Shown here piece by piece: positions 13,325 to 25,582 of a stretch of DNA of 64,000 bases (positions are counted from its first letter, which is position 1; the number at the start of each line of letters is the position of its first letter). Position numbers and translations under genes: made by a program. The stretch covers positions 496,001 through 560,000 of the forward strand of contig JAMZAV010000444.1 of the NCBI GenBank assembly GCA_024449915.1, read 5' to 3'. The DNA comes from Sweltsa coloradensis (taxonomy: Eukaryota; Arthropoda; Insecta; Plecoptera; Chloroperlidae). The notes below the pieces were generated by a model. It was not told the origin of the DNA, did no database searches, and saw only the letters and a program-made list of their open reading frames with translations.

Positions 13325-13516
13325 CTGAGTACTGAGTCGGTTATTTTGTGATAATATTGTATGCTCTTTCACAATGTGTTCATGCTGTAAAAATACACCT
13401 TACTGTTGTACCATAAACTGTTGTTTATAAGATTTAACACAAGATTTAAATAAAACTTAAATTGACGCAATGTCATTCTACATTATGTTAAAGAGAGTAT
13501 GAGGTTAAATTGAAAT
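13325..13516. repeat. Diverged direct repeat, copy 1
   Basis: It shares blocks in the same order with 13842-14027: ACTGAGTCGGT, GTATGCTCTTTCACA, AATACACCT, ACTGTTGTAC, AGATTTAACA and CAATGTCATTC. The copies differ by many small indels. The repeat is about 190 bp and the copies start about 515 bp apart. I do not recognise the family; an old LTR-like or tandem duplicate are both possible. Confidence 0.7.
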
Positions 13517-13841
13517 GACTTTCCGCAATCACCGACAGATGGCATAGCGCAGTTTTGAAATTGGACACACAGTCACGAAGTGAAAACTAGGGCTCTCATA
13601 AACATTTCCAACATTTCGATTTCAATATTTATGAAAAAAAAATTAGTTTTACGACAAATTTTGATTTTTAAAATCCAAATTGAACATATATCGTGATTTT
13701 TTCTGGCTGATTAAGACAAATTTTGAAATCATATCCACAGCTTGTCAATTTTAATTGACAACTTTGAAAGTTTAATGTAACGTCGGATGATTCATGGCCG
13801 AGCGAATAGCTGAATTCGCTCCAAATGATATTTCCTGCCTT

Positions 13842-14027
13842 TTTACTGAGTCGGTATTTGTGATAATGTGTATGCTCTTTCACATTGTATGCTGTGGAAA
13901 ATACACCTACTGTTGTACATGAAACTGTTTGATTATAGATTTAACAGATTTATATAAATACATATAACTTGAAGTCAATGTCATTCCTACCACTTTTAAA
14001 GTCAACGGAAGGTTTAATGTGAAAATG
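13842..14027. repeat. Diverged direct repeat, copy 2
   Basis: The partner of 13325-13516 in the same orientation. The intervening sequence is AT-rich and has no coding frame of note. Confidence 0.7.
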
Positions 14028-16655
14028 TTCAACTTTGAACCAAGGACAAACAAATTGTATCACGGAAGTTTATGCGCTACGCAGTACATTCAGGCCGGAA
14101 TAACAAATTATGAAAGACTAAAGAGAAATTTAAACTTTTGAATCTGAAACGCTTTGAATTGAACAGAATTAATTCAGCACAACTTTTTTGAGACTCTTAG
14201 TAGTTGTAAGCATTAATAATTCGTCACGTATGTACTCATCGTGAGCAGTTCGTTTAGTACGTATAGTCGTACCTTGCAACAATTTTAATATTATAAACGG
14301 AGTCCTTTTATGTTCCTAGGAAAAGCTCCATGAGTGAGCTACGCTCAAAGTGATATATCGTTTAATACTGATTTCACAGTAATTATTCCCGCGCCAAATT
14401 GCAATTTTCCCGCTGTACTTTAGTGGTAAGAAAAGGTGTATTTATTGCCATACGAGAATTCTAAGCTAGTTATGTTATCTTTTTTCAGTTACAATGAACT
14501 TCAGCTTTCAGGTTTTGAAATATTAACAAAGTAAATTTAAATTAAAAATATACAAACTAACAATTTCACAGAGAAAAAGTAAGTCGTAATTAAATAATTC
14601 ACGAGATTAATTTTGAACCAGCTATTGTTGGAAAGTTAGCAGGAATTTGTGTGCTTTAGAAATCTCCAACTTGGACTGACTGTGGGATATAGGTAAACTC
14701 GACAGTTGTGACTAGGTTGAATGAGAAACCCGTGATTGGACGGTTGCAACTTATTTCGATGTTTTATTTGTGATATATTGCATCTTGTTATGGTATTTAA
14801 TTTATAACTCTTCTGCGCCTGCATCCCACTTGTGTAGCTTGCAATTGTTAATTTGTTCTTAAAATAAATATATCAATAAATAAATATGTGCTTAATGTGT
14901 GATACGAACTCAAGTCATCTAGTCTGCTAAGACCATGGTTCTGAGGTCTACTGCTTGTTTGTCTTGACTGTACAAGACGAATCATTGTCTCTAAAACTTT
15001 CCATTAAAGTTCTACAGTAAAGTTAGGATAATGTAATTTTCAGCATATATTGAATTCGCATATTATTTGTATCCGGCAGATAAAGAAAGCCCATCAAACT
15101 TTACCGCGTATGTTGGGTCGTTGGTGGTGGTGGTGGGGGGGGGGGGGGAGGTTCTCGCTCGTGTTGTGAAGTCTGCACCTTCCATGCTCGAATGATAAGC
15201 CACAAAAGCACAAAACTTTCAATGGATCGTATTTAAAAGTTAAAACAGTGCTGATAAGCATGCCCTACATGTTGTAACAGTGAATAATTCAGCTAAAGGT
15301 GCTAAGACGTACAGCCAAATACAATACTTGTGAATGCAAATAGGCCGTACAGAAATCAGGCTGCTTGTTAAAGGCTCAATTAATTCTTCTCATCTTTGTT
15401 CGCTTTGATTTATTCATAATCAAATTGGGGCTTTTCTCCCGCCTACCGTAGTCGGCTCAATACACTCGTTTATAATTTTGAATATTTCTTCTTGAACACC
15501 ACCGAAAGAAGCCGGATGCGGAGTTAATACGAACGCCTCTAGGCAGCCGTGCCTGTTCAAGATTTCAAGATTATCACTTTTTTCATTTCCACGGAAATTC
15601 GTAATAATATGCTATCCAAGCTGTGTCGTTCGGGGAATACATTTTTATTGGCGGTAAAAAACGCTTTTCAATTCTCAAAGGTGTATTTTTATTTGATAAA
15701 ATGCGTGAAAGGAGACACTTGCTTCATTCGTTATCATATTTTAGTTGCTGAGTTTCGTTCGGCTAAGTTGGCAACCGTGGCTATGGTGTGACGTCAAAAC
15801 CGTGCACGAACTAACAGTAGGTTAAGAAAGGCAGGGTTTAAGGATTCGCGTGTTTGATCGTACATAAAACATAGTACGAAAATAGCATACTATTAAACGT
15901 AGCAACTCATAAGCGAATATTGCGATCTGCTATTTTACATATTTTTTACGTTTTAAGCTTCTGATGTATCTGAAATTTATTATTTTGATTAGTTTTTTTT
16001 TCACTCGGCTTATTTATTGTTTCCCGAAGGGCCTAATATAAATTGTGAAATATCCATGCAATACAAATGATGACATTAAGCTGTGCATAAATAATAAATA
16101 TGCACTCAAACAAGCAAAAAGATAGTCCCGAAATCGCACTCTTTCTCAGAATACAGCGTATTAAAACTAATGAAATGAAGTGTTTTCCAAAAATAAATTG
16201 GACGAGTACGAAATGTTTAATAATAATTGTCAATATTAATTGTCAGTCAAGAATACTTCATGATCACGCCGGGGTATAAAGAACCCCACAGTGGTGTTTC
16301 TAATGCAGGATTCTTGTCTAGAAAAGTACCAAGTTAAACTTATTTCCGCTAGTCATTCATTATAAAACCATATTGTACTTTTTTGTGGGATTTAGAACTT
16401 TTTACACCATGTAATATGTTTGGGATAATCCGTTAAATACCCCGGTTTAGCAATAAGTTAAGTAATGTAACAGGAAAAATGTTGATAAAACAAAAAGCTG
16501 CTGCGAAAATATGAACGAATGTGTTTCCGTAAGCCCCATGGAAAAAACTTAAATAATGAAAAACATTAATTATGAAAAGAATTCTACCGGGAGGGTCATG
16601 TTGAACCCGAGCAAGGAAGCTGCAGCAGTGCCAACTGCCAAGCTAGAATAGGAAG
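14028..16655. other. AT-rich non-coding DNA
   Basis: No gene is supported. It contains a GGT/poly-G tract at 15121-15148 and a palindromic TGACGTCA at 15789-15796. The open frame at 15549-15791 has no recognisable protein features. Confidence 0.5.
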
Positions 16656-17030
16656 AGTGTGGGCCGCAGGTCCAGGGGTTAGTATCCCTGCTTCCAGCGC
16701 AGCAGATCCTGGGTTCAAATCCCGCTACTGGCAAACGATTGTAAACTTTTAAAATCGTTGCTGAAATTCATCAATTCTTGATTTGGGAATTCGTAAACGG
16801 TGTGGGCTGTTCTAGCAAAGAAACTCATAATACATTCTAAAGTTGTTCTGAATTAGCATTATGAGTCTGGTGCCACCCGCGGGTGGAATCGTGTCCCGCT
16901 TGTTTGGTCGGTGTTTACAATTTAAAATGCCGGTCTCTATAGTTGGTCATTGTTCTTCGAAAGTGTCGACGCTGACAAGGTCAGTTATGTGACTGAGTGG
17001 GTAGACTAAATACGATTTTTATTTTCGTTA
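16656..17030 (+). mobile_element. tRNA-derived SINE, family A
   Basis: The 5' part carries a pol III A-box-like GGTTAGTAT and a perfect B-box GGTTCAAATCC, with a TTCCAG anticodon-like loop. The body shares 'AATTCGTAAACGGTG', 'AAAGTTGTTCTGAAT' and the 3' end 'TGACTGAGTGGGTAGACTAAATACG' with copies at 20351, 33785, 41750 and 43323. The tRNA-like head resembles tRNA-Gly(UCC) in its boxes and loop. It does not form a clean cloverleaf, so it is a SINE and not a tRNA gene. Confidence 0.8.
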
Positions 17031-19020
17031 CCTAAGGGAACCCGTGTGGGGTAGGGAAAAACACACACGCACACTCATTAAGTCGCAATTACTTCTAACC
17101 TTGTCTCGTGCGTGTAAATCTATCGGTTCACTATCAGATGCAAGACATGCAGGGGATAATTGTATTCAATTACTCTAATGCACTTAGTCAAACGACGACG
17201 ACGCACATGAAGTCAAATTATGCATGCTGTTCGCTTTACCTTTCTTTGCAACCGCATTACGTCCGAGAACTACGGTTCGAAGCTAGCACGCAGTAATCAG
17301 ATTAGACAGTAAGGGTTCCGAACATTAATATCATGCCATAGCCCGGTGCAAATACTTACTTTGTACCGGAGGAAGAAAATATCGTATCGTGCAAGATATT
17401 AACGAGAAAAAATCCAAGTATATCTATTTGTAGACAAGAGTATGTGTTACAAATAGAAATAATAATGATAGCCTTCTACCGTAAAATTATGAGCAGGAAT
17501 ATGTCCGGGGTAGGCCTATACGTAATAAATTTTGCTATAATCGTCTATCTTGGGCGTACAGCTCAACCCAAAAATTTACCGTTATATATTCTCACTGCTA
17601 CCAAGGTTTGTCTCTGATTTTTTTTTTACATTGTATTCTTACATTTTAATTAATCACGTATTGATTCAACGGTCATGACATCATTTTGAAATAATAAGTC
17701 AAACACCTACATAAGTTATTAAGGGTGTCTAAAAAGTGAATGCTACATTAACGAAATAATACAAATGCTTGATATAAAATTTGGGGTGCTAAATATTCAA
17801 AGTCAAAAAGTTATTCTCTCGTATCTGTACCTATAACAGAGAGTTTATTTCCAGACGATAACATTAAAAACGAACTTCTCTCTCTCTTTCAAAATCATGT
17901 CCGATGAGTGACCCCCCCCCCCACACTCACCACAGGAAGCAGACCAGGGTTTATCTACTAGAGAAAAGTAAGATCTTGTTCGTTGAAGATACAACATTAA
18001 ACGAAACTGCTTCACGTTTATATCCGAGCATCATAGCTGAGTACTTTGAGAGATGGGATTTCTTCACGAAACCCGAGACCATTGAACCTACCAAGTGTGA
18101 AGAAGGAGAAGTAGCCATTAGGACGGATCAATGTTACATAATTCCCAACGTTATCTCTGTTCTCTCCATTTTTAAGCAATAAATTAAAATAACACGTACA
18201 CAATACAAATAGACCACTTGAATATTTGAATCAAACCATATATAGTCTATTGAATTGAGTGGGTAAACAACACTTCATTTATTCTATTCTAACTTCATTT
18301 ATGATGGAGGCCAAAGAAACAATCAGAGGATACTTTGAATCGTTCAATAAATATAAATAAATAAATACCCAAATAAAATAATTGTTATAAGGTTTTTAAT
18401 TATTGCTAATATGCATTTTAATTTAATTTTTTTAATTATAAACTTTCTAACAATAAAATTTGAATCTTGTATCATGTTAACAATAGTTTTGTAAAAACTA
18501 CATTACGCCCTAATCACTTTTTCGATATGTTGCAGCATTCTTGAGTCACGACTAAAAAAACTGCAATTTCGCGTGGTTTTAATGTTGGCTGGGATACTTG
18601 AACCGTAAGTGATAGATAATATTACCGCAGTCGTGATGATTCTAGACCACTCCTAAACCAACACTCGAGATAACTACAGTCGTATTGTTTCGACCTTGTT
18701 CTTATACTATCCTCGTCCTCAGCCTAACACGTCCCCGGCACGATATCGTCCACTGAAGGAACGCACCACAAACAAAACGGGCATCGATTAAAGATTAAGT
18801 CACTCCTTCTCCTTAATAAACAAGTGTTGGTCTATTATTAAACACGGTTTTAACATAAGACCGATGGTGAAGATAAGCATGGAAGTGGCAACAGCTGCTG
18901 TTGTGCGGCGGTAGAATAACATGCCTGGCGGGGAGAGTAAGCCGTACAGGCGGTAGAGCACACACCGGGCATGTTGGACACTGACATGGTGCTCACTTGT
19001 CGACGTCAAGGAGTTATTTT
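17031..19020. other. Non-coding DNA
   Basis: No gene is called. A 92-codon open frame at 17904-18182 begins in a poly-C/proline stretch and has fairly ordinary amino-acid composition. It has no recognisable domain and no splice signals that I can defend. Confidence 0.45.
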
Positions 19021-19205
19021 AACATTTCTCGTGGGAAACCTGACCAGGGACAATTTGAATTTCCAGGTGTCTTTCTGAGTATTTTGGAGTTATTGTGAAG
19101 GGAATGTTTAAGGGCTGTTAAAAGAGAACTAGATCCCTTGAATTTGAATTGACGACTGATGAAAACCTTGGAAAATCTCTCAGTCAGGGTTGTGGTATCG
19201 ACCTA
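19021..19205 (-). mobile_element. tRNA-derived SINE, family C, fragment
   Basis: Shares 'TCGTGGGAAACCTGACCAGGG', 'AGGTGTC', 'GGGCTGTT' and 'TCTCAGTCAGG' with the fuller copy at 19437-19680. The tRNA-like head is missing or too decayed to see. Confidence 0.6.
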
Positions 19206-19436
19206 AAATATATTATATTAAATGTTAAATTTTCTAAGAAAAAAAACATTAGTTGCTATACTAAGATGTAACATCTTGTTTTCACGCATCTCTACCGATT
19301 ATTTAAAGTATATTTAGTTACCTAGAAAAGAGGCTATGCAAGTTTTCCCTAGGAATCAGGTTTCCTAATTAAACGAAAATAGTTCTTTTCTTGTTGAATA
19401 TATTATATACACTGTATAAGTAATAATGTTATATAA

Positions 19437-19680
19437 TTTTTCGTGGGAAGCCTGCCCAGGGTGAAATTCATGCCCCTCTTCAGGTGTCGTAACTAGGTAT
19501 AGGACAATTGTGAAAGGATGTACGAGGGCTGTTTAAGAGGAGTCAATCCCATGCATGCGCATTAACGACTAAAGAAAACCTCTAAAAAACCTTCAGTCAG
19601 GATTGCCGGTCACGACGGGATTTGAACCCGGGACCTCCCGAATCAGAGTCGCGCGCTAACACTGTCGGTTACGCTGTGAG
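19437..19680 (-). mobile_element. tRNA-derived SINE, family C
   Basis: Read on the minus strand, the head carries an A-box-like GTTAGCGCGCG and a perfect B-box GGGTTCAAATCCC. The body contains blocks also found at 19021-19205 and, in pieces, at about 62140-62245 and 62340-62400. Shorter scraps are visible at about 40700-40735 and 42185-42270. Confidence 0.75.
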
Positions 19681-20350
19681 TAAAGAATACAATAATTATG
19701 TCACAACTTCCACCAACACTAGCACAGAATGACTCACAAATCTTCACACAAAATGTGATCATATAAACTGAATTGAAAAAATCCGCGATATGGTTACGCT
19801 CAGTAGATCCGACAAACGTGTCGGAATATTCCGGGGTATGACAAGAGGGAATTGTGATATCGTAACATTAAATCGACAAAGTTTTGTTTTATTTTTACCA
19901 TTATATTATATTGAAAACGGTTATGGCTTTTCTTCTCCCGCAAACTATTCTCCAATATCCTCTTTCCATTAATATACGTTAAACTATATTTTCTACATCA
20001 CTGGAGTCACGACGTTAATTTATTCATTATCTTGGCACGTCTTGTCTCTTAGATGTTGCGGCATGCGTGAAAATCACGTTCACCACATTGTTAATTAATG
20101 TGCGAAATTGCGTTGACGTACGGTCTTACTTAGCATATCTGAGGATATCCGAGATGTGAGAGACATAAATGATTAATGGCGCGATTTATTCAATCTACGT
20201 TAACTTTTATAAACTATCATTGTCATCATAGAGCGTTCACTATGCCTACCGAGGCCGCGTTATACGTTGTTTCGGTTAAAAGTTTAACAACAATTAACTA
20301 TCAGAAATCTACAATATCCAAAAAGCACGGGTACGGGAGAACGCGTGTGT
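19681..20350. other. Non-coding DNA
   Basis: AT-rich sequence with no supported gene or repeat that I recognise. Confidence 0.5.
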
Positions 20351-20785
20351 GGCTCGTTGGTCTTGTGGTTAGCGTCTCTGCTTCCAATACAGAAGATCCA
20401 GGGTTCGATTCCCACTCTAGGCAGAAGTTATTAAACTTCTGATTTGGATTTAAAAAGTCCATCAGCTTTTGTCTTAGGAATACGTAAACGGTGACTTTAG
20501 AGCCGTCCTAGCAATTCGAGGCACAATAAATTCAAAGTTGTTCTGAATCGGCCTTGTTGATTCTGGCGTTGATCCGCGAGTGTTCGCACTGTCAATACCA
20601 CTGATTGCTAGTTTTCCTATTAAAAGATATCGATCTTTAGTTGGTTATCACTCACTCGTCTAATTGCGTCGGGGCCTACATGGTTGGCTTGGTCCCTTTG
20701 GTTTAATGTCCTCCACTGAAAATCAATTTTATGACTGAGTGGGTAACTCTTAATACGAATTTATTTATTTATTTTATTTATTTAT
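20351..20785 (+). mobile_element. tRNA-derived SINE, family A, full-length copy
   Basis: The head reads GGCTCGTTGG ... TTAGCG ... CTTCCAAT ... GGTTCGATTCC, giving an A-box, a Gly(UCC)-like loop and a B-box. It is followed by the family body and the 3' end 'GACTGAGTGGGTAACTC ... TACGAATTTATTTATTT'. The ATTT-rich tail is typical of reverse-transcribed SINEs. It abuts a GTCY-type element at 20786. Confidence 0.85.
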
Positions 20786-21110
20786 GAGGGAGCGAAGCTA
20801 CTTAAAATCAACAGATCGCCGAAGAAGAAATCAAAATTAAAGTAATTCACCGTGCGTTGATTATTTTGGTGGAGGCGCCGGGTAATTAAGCACCGAAAAT
20901 GGTTTCTTGCCTGTTCGCGAATATAATAATGGTTTTTATTCCTGACTATCTCCCCCATTACCCCCATTAAATACATTTTACCATTCTTGTTGAACGACAA
21001 TGCTAACAAAAAGTCTAACGTCGTGTTCGGTTTTTATCGTGATACGTGACAAACACACCAAAAGACGAACGGACGGACAGAAAAGTGATACTTTTATGAC
21101 TGGGTATAAA
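20786..21110 (-). mobile_element. GTCY-type Helitron-like element (family D)
   Basis: The left edge reads GAGGGAGCGAAGCTAC. Inside are the recurrent block TTTGGTGGAGGCGCCGGGT (20865-20883) and a GTCY-type segment (GACGAACGGACGGACAG near 21064-21080). The core 'CGTGATACGTGACAAACACACC' resembles the core of the TTGGATGAGCG family, so the two families look related. Drosophila DINE-1/Helentron-associated elements carry GTCY tracts, and this assignment rests on that comparison. The right boundary is uncertain. Confidence 0.5.
20865..20883. repeat. Recurrent block TTTGGTGGAGGCGCCGGGT
   Basis: The third copy of the tRNA-3'-end-like block, lying inside a family D element. Copies at 4429, 5351 and 27037 have the same orientation. 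Confidence 0.65.
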
Positions 21111-21156
21111 AGAATGTATTTAACTCTGATTTTAGTATTCAGGTAATACTACCGTA

Positions 21157-22733
21157 TAGTCAGGTTCACTATGTATTTTCGTCGGATTTTTTTGGAGATT
21201 AGCAAAGTGCCATATTTTTGAAAAGCTTGAAACGTCAGGAATTCAAAAATCCATGTTTACATTTGCTCAGATGTTCGTATGGCCGCCATTTTGGATAATC
21301 AAAATGGCCGCCAGATAATACGAATTTAATTATATCTCGGCTTCCAAATGACATAGGAAGTTCATATGAAATTCTCATACTATTTTTTAACATCAAGAAT
21401 ATTAAAATCAACGTAAAAATTTGTAGATATGCAGCCACGGCCGCCATTTTGAATTTAAACATGGCTAACCCTAAAATACGTATTTCACTATAATTAAGCT
21501 TCCAATTGGCATAGAGAGTTCATGTTAGTTGTTCCTTCAATGGTTTTTAACCAGGAATATATTATCAAGTGTTTACATTTGCATAGATTCCCCTGTGGTC
21601 TTTTTTTTGGACTTGAAAAATGGCCGACCAGAAATAAAACTTGCTTGATAGCTCGACATGTAATTGTCTAAGAACGTTCCAGTTAATTCCAGTAGTCTGA
21701 CAAGATGAAATCATCACTTTAATTGAACTGTGAAAATGTATACTTCAATATTTCTTTTCTTGATGTTGAAACAAATGCTGATTCTATAACATTTTGATGA
21801 CAAAGGGTGGCCATTTTTAAATTCAAAGAGGCAGCTTTGGAGTTATCTATGTAGATGCAAGCGTACATTAATATATTCCAGATTTTAAAACATACTAAGA
21901 GAGATTCACATAATTCTTACGTATCGGACGCCATTTTAGAATCCAAAATAACAGCCATAGCAACACAATAATGGCTTGTCATGCCAATTTAAATATAAAT
22001 TTCATCTCCCTGGTGTTTTAACATAAAAAAGCATTTTACATTAACCTTCTGTGTCACTTAAAAGCCAAGATATCATGAAAGTCTCGTTTGACGGTGGTCA
22101 TTTTAAAATCCAAAATGGCGGCGATATGGTCATGTAAGCAATTTTTAGCAGGGATTTATGTATATTAAAGATATAAACTCAAATGAAGAGCCTCTTTTAC
22201 CAACGTTCTTAGACAATTACGTGTCGAGATATCAAACAAATTTTATTTCTGGTCGGCCATTTTTAAAGTCCGAAAAAACAACCATAGGGGCATCTATGCA
22301 AATGTAAACACTTGTTAATATATTTCTGGCTAAAAACCATTGAAGGAACAACTAACATGAACTCTCTATGTCAATTGGAAGCTTAATAATTATAGTAAAA
22401 TTCGTATTTTAGGGTTAGCCATGTTTAAATTCAAGATGGCGGCCGTGGCTGCATATTTACAAATTCTTACGTTGATTTTAATATTCTTGATGTTAAAACA
22501 TAGTATTAAAATTTCATATGAACTTCCTGTGTCACTTGGAAGGAGATATAATTAAATTCGTATTTTCTGTCGGCCATTTTGATTATCCAAAATGGCGGCC
22601 ATACGAACATTTGAGCAAATGTAAACATGGATTTTTGAATTCCTGACGTTTCAAGCTTTCCAAAAATATGGCACTTTGCTAATCTCCAAAAACTCATACG
22701 AAAGTCTTTTTTACGACATAGTGAACCTGACTA
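21157..22733. mobile_element. Long-inverted-repeat DNA element with TA target sites
   Basis: The arms 21157-21678 and 22202-22733 are inverted copies of each other with moderate divergence. They surround about 520 bp of non-repeated middle sequence. The outermost shared sequence is TAGTCAGGTTCACTATGT at the left and its complement at the right. If the terminal TA is the target duplication, this is a Tc1/mariner-like non-autonomous element; GTA flanks would also fit. There is no transposase frame. The arms contain repeated AAAATGGCGGCC words, listed separately. Confidence 0.75.
21282..22600. promoter_or_regulatory. Cluster of YY1/Pho-like motifs in the long-inverted-repeat element
   Basis: Six words match the YY1/Pleiohomeotic-type pattern AANATGGCGGC or its complement: 21282-21293, 21301-21312, 21439-21451, 22112-22123, 22432-22444 and 22588-22600. 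Several weaker GGCCATTTTT words lie between them. Symmetry of the arms explains part of the duplication, but the copy at 22112 lies outside the arms. Binding is inference. The cluster lies 0.3-1.7 kb upstream of the signal-peptide exon. Confidence 0.4.
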
Positions 22734-22785
22734 GTAGGAGAAATTGATAATAATTATGTATTTTAATACAATTCAGAAAGTAAAA

Positions 22786-22835
22786 ATTCCAGCTTGCCGG
22801 GTGGGCTCTTTAACCATTAGACCACCGATTCAGTA
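22786..22835 (-). repeat. SINE head fragment
   Basis: On the minus strand the sequence CGGTGGTCTAATGGTTAAAG resembles the A-box half of a tRNA. No B-box follows, so this is a truncated SINE or tRNA relic. Confidence 0.35.
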
Positions 22836-22931
22836 AAATTACTCAAAGAAAGATGGAAAATAGTATTGGTTAATCAATAAGAGCACGTTGTAATGATTGT
22901 TTCAGGTGTTGGAAGCCAAGATGGAGGCGTG

Positions 22932-22964
22932 ATGTGGATGAGCGTGATGAGCGCACTGCAATGA
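22932..22964 (+). promoter_or_regulatory. Upstream ORF overlapping the main start codon
   Basis: An ATG at 22932 opens a 10-codon frame whose TGA (22962-22964) overlaps the main ATG (22961-22963) as ATGA. An even shorter ATG-GAG-GCG-TGA frame begins at 22921. This arrangement could lower translation or make it depend on reinitiation. It matters only if transcription or splicing places this region in the mature leader. Confidence 0.45.
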
Positions 22965-23021
22965 GTACAGCAGCGGCCTGCTGGATCGCCGCCGCCCTCC
23001 TCTTAGCCACCATCGTTGCAG
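22961..23021 (+). CDS. Signal-peptide exon of a long secreted or membrane protein gene
   Basis: The exon probably begins at 22906 after the acceptor TTGTTTCAG, so at least one upstream non-coding exon is implied. Coding starts at ATG 22961: MSTAAACWIAAALLLATIVA, a textbook signal peptide with a hydrophobic core. It then runs into a donor (GCAG|GTAGGC) at 23021/23022 with phase 1. The exon at 46927 joins in frame without a stop, continuing Ala-Ala-Arg-Gly-Leu-Gln. I chose this ATG because it alone gives a signal peptide and an in-frame join; upstream ATGs open only short frames. CG-rich coding bases stand out from the AT-rich flanks. The product is not identified; see the exon at 62568 for a tentative family idea. 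The first intron would be 23.9 kb. Confidence 0.65.
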
Positions 23022-25582
23022 GTAGGCTGAACTTACACCCCAACAACCCCCCCCCCCATCACTCAAGTTGCCATTATGTAATCCCCATCCCCTGAAACAG
23101 CTCAGACTAATTGAAAGCTTTTAGCCATTATTTTAACCAAATTTAACATCAATTATATTTCGGGGAGCATTGGCAACCATCGTCGAGTCGAACGACTAAT
23201 AGAGTGACGAGATCGTCCAGCAGCACGGAAAAATCTCGCATCTATTTCCTACAATATATTTCTGTTGATACTGACTGTTCATTGTGATCAGGATTTTCAT
23301 CCAGATAGGAATCAACCGGCTTTGCGTTCTTTTATGATAAAGATTTACGCCTCGTTTTATTCATATCAACAGTGAGAAACTGTTTGATAAGGCACAAAGA
23401 AATTCTTCTAATTTAATTTCGATTCTCACCACCGGCAAATCAAAGGTTTTCCAACAAGGCAGTACAAAGCAAGCAATTTTCACATAAGTAGTAGTATTCA
23501 TTTCTCAATATTGATCTTAACGTTTTACTTCAGAAAGTCAAACACAAAGTTTAAATTAAATAATCTACACTTCACTCATATACTGATAAAGTATTCTAAA
23601 ATCCGGTGAATATTACAAAGGCATTCTTAATGACCCCAACCCAATAAACACTAGGCCTTCACAGACGGTAGCTTGGGAGTTTCCATAGCAACAACACGTT
23701 GGTTAATTAACAGGAATATTACCCTCCCTACCGAAAATCAATTTTCATTGAGCTTACAGAAAACATTGCAAACTCATTGTTTTACCGTACTTTACTATAA
23801 CGGTCTTTCATGAACAAAACAACTTCGTCCCATTTACACGGTGGAAAAGTTTCAACGCGCATAATAAATTGCTTTTTACGACTAACACATTGTGGTGGAA
23901 CTAACAAACAAAGCAACATTAACCACAGGTAGGTTTAAAAAAACGGCGCGATGAGCAAGTCAGCTAATTCGCGACTGGAACCGGTTGTCAGCATTTTCCT
24001 TCAATGATGAAGATTTATCGTTTACTCTCTAATGGTTACCAGGATTGCACGGGATTCACGCGCAGCCACATTCCATAGTAGAACGTAAGACTAGAAATTA
24101 ATCTGAATAACGAGCAGGCTACTTTTTATCGCAACTACTTGTTGGTGAGAGTACGGGAAAGTCGAGAGAGTTTGGAGAGTTTTGGCGGGAAACTCTTTCA
24201 GCGAGATTGTTTGTTAGCATGTGAGAGTCTATTAACAACATTCCTTGCTTGTTGAGAAGTTAGGGTATTTATACAAAGTAATTATAAACTTTTGTGAACG
24301 AACGCAAAAACCACTTGTTCCTTTTCTTACATAAACTGTCTACTGGTTTGGTTTGCTAGAAAGTATGTTGCACACCATACCAACTACACTTTGGACTGGC
24401 TCTGTTTCTAGGATTTCTTTCTGTCAGAGTTTACCCTTTGAAGATTAAAACTCGCTTGATTTGACAAACTTACTATAAAAAAGGTTCAATACATTGCTTC
24501 TTTTTATAATATGTTGTTTTCTGTCACTCTTACCTTGGCAATGTAAGGTAAAGACTCTTATTTAGACTTGATGAGTAATATTACTCCTTTTGCCCCATTC
24601 ATTCGTCCAGTGTCAATCTTACTTATTAGTATAAATTGCCTAAAGATTTGAAAGTATTTAAATCTTAATTAAATTTAATATTTTTGTAGTCTAATTTAAA
24701 TGTAAATGCATTGATTAAAAAAAAAACAGATAGGTATTGAAAAATAATCCCACAAATTTTTCCAGCGAAAATTATGTAATTTACGTGAAATATCGTTCAT
24801 ATTATTCTTGTTTGTGTTAAGTTCAAATGATGAATCGTTTAACTTTTTCGTTATTCCCTGAGGTAACCACCGTATTACGTTTTCATATTCCCAATTTCTT
24901 ATTTGAAATATGCTCATAATTTTTTCCCCGTCCTCCCACCCTAACTCGTATCTCCCCTTGAAACTGCACAATTAATTCCCTGCCTGCAGAGACAAGCACC
25001 ATGTGCTCCTAATGAACTCCCGGGGGGTTTCCAAGTCGTTGTTGTGGCAAAACTGATGATTATACACTCCTTACCCAGCTTACCGTAAGTCTCCTTTATT
25101 AACTCTGAGGTACGCAACTTTACCCTTCCCCTTTCCCTGAAACTCACTCACTTTCTGCAAAACTTTCCAAATAAACTCATATAAAAAGTTTTGGTCGGTA
25201 TAGTGTTGGGGCGTTGTAAGAAGTCATTTGCGCGCAAAAAACAAAAAAAAAAATGAGGAAACTTTACGTTAAAAACTACTTCATGAAGATTTGTTTTTGA
25301 AAACCTTTTATATAGCCAGGTATTGACACGACAAGAGCTTTAAGCTTAAACTTTCGGGTCTGTTTTATTTTAACTTTACAAGATCGCTGTGAAACAGCAG
25401 ACAACTTGCTTTGTATCTGAGAACTATACCCAGGCTTACAATCGTCGCTTAAAGTTTGACAAGAGATTTCCTCGTATAACATTCACTGACACTCTAGGAA
25501 CAAAGACGAGCGATTTAATTAGGATTTAAACGTATATAACAGTGTATGAAACGACGACACTTATTTAGCCGATGATTATAAT
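23022..25582. other. Intron 1, proximal part
   Basis: AT-rich intronic sequence with a short poly-C at about 23048-23056. I see no second gene, repeat family or additional exon that I can support. Confidence 0.5.

Noticed and set aside
17904..18182. A 92-codon open frame with ordinary amino-acid composition
   Set aside because: I could not find splice signals, a homologous domain or a second exon. One open frame of this length is not surprising.
20351..20425. A tRNA-Gly gene
   Set aside because: A-box, B-box and anticodon loop resemble tRNA-Gly(UCC), but acceptor and T stems do not pair properly. It heads a 430-bp repeated SINE.
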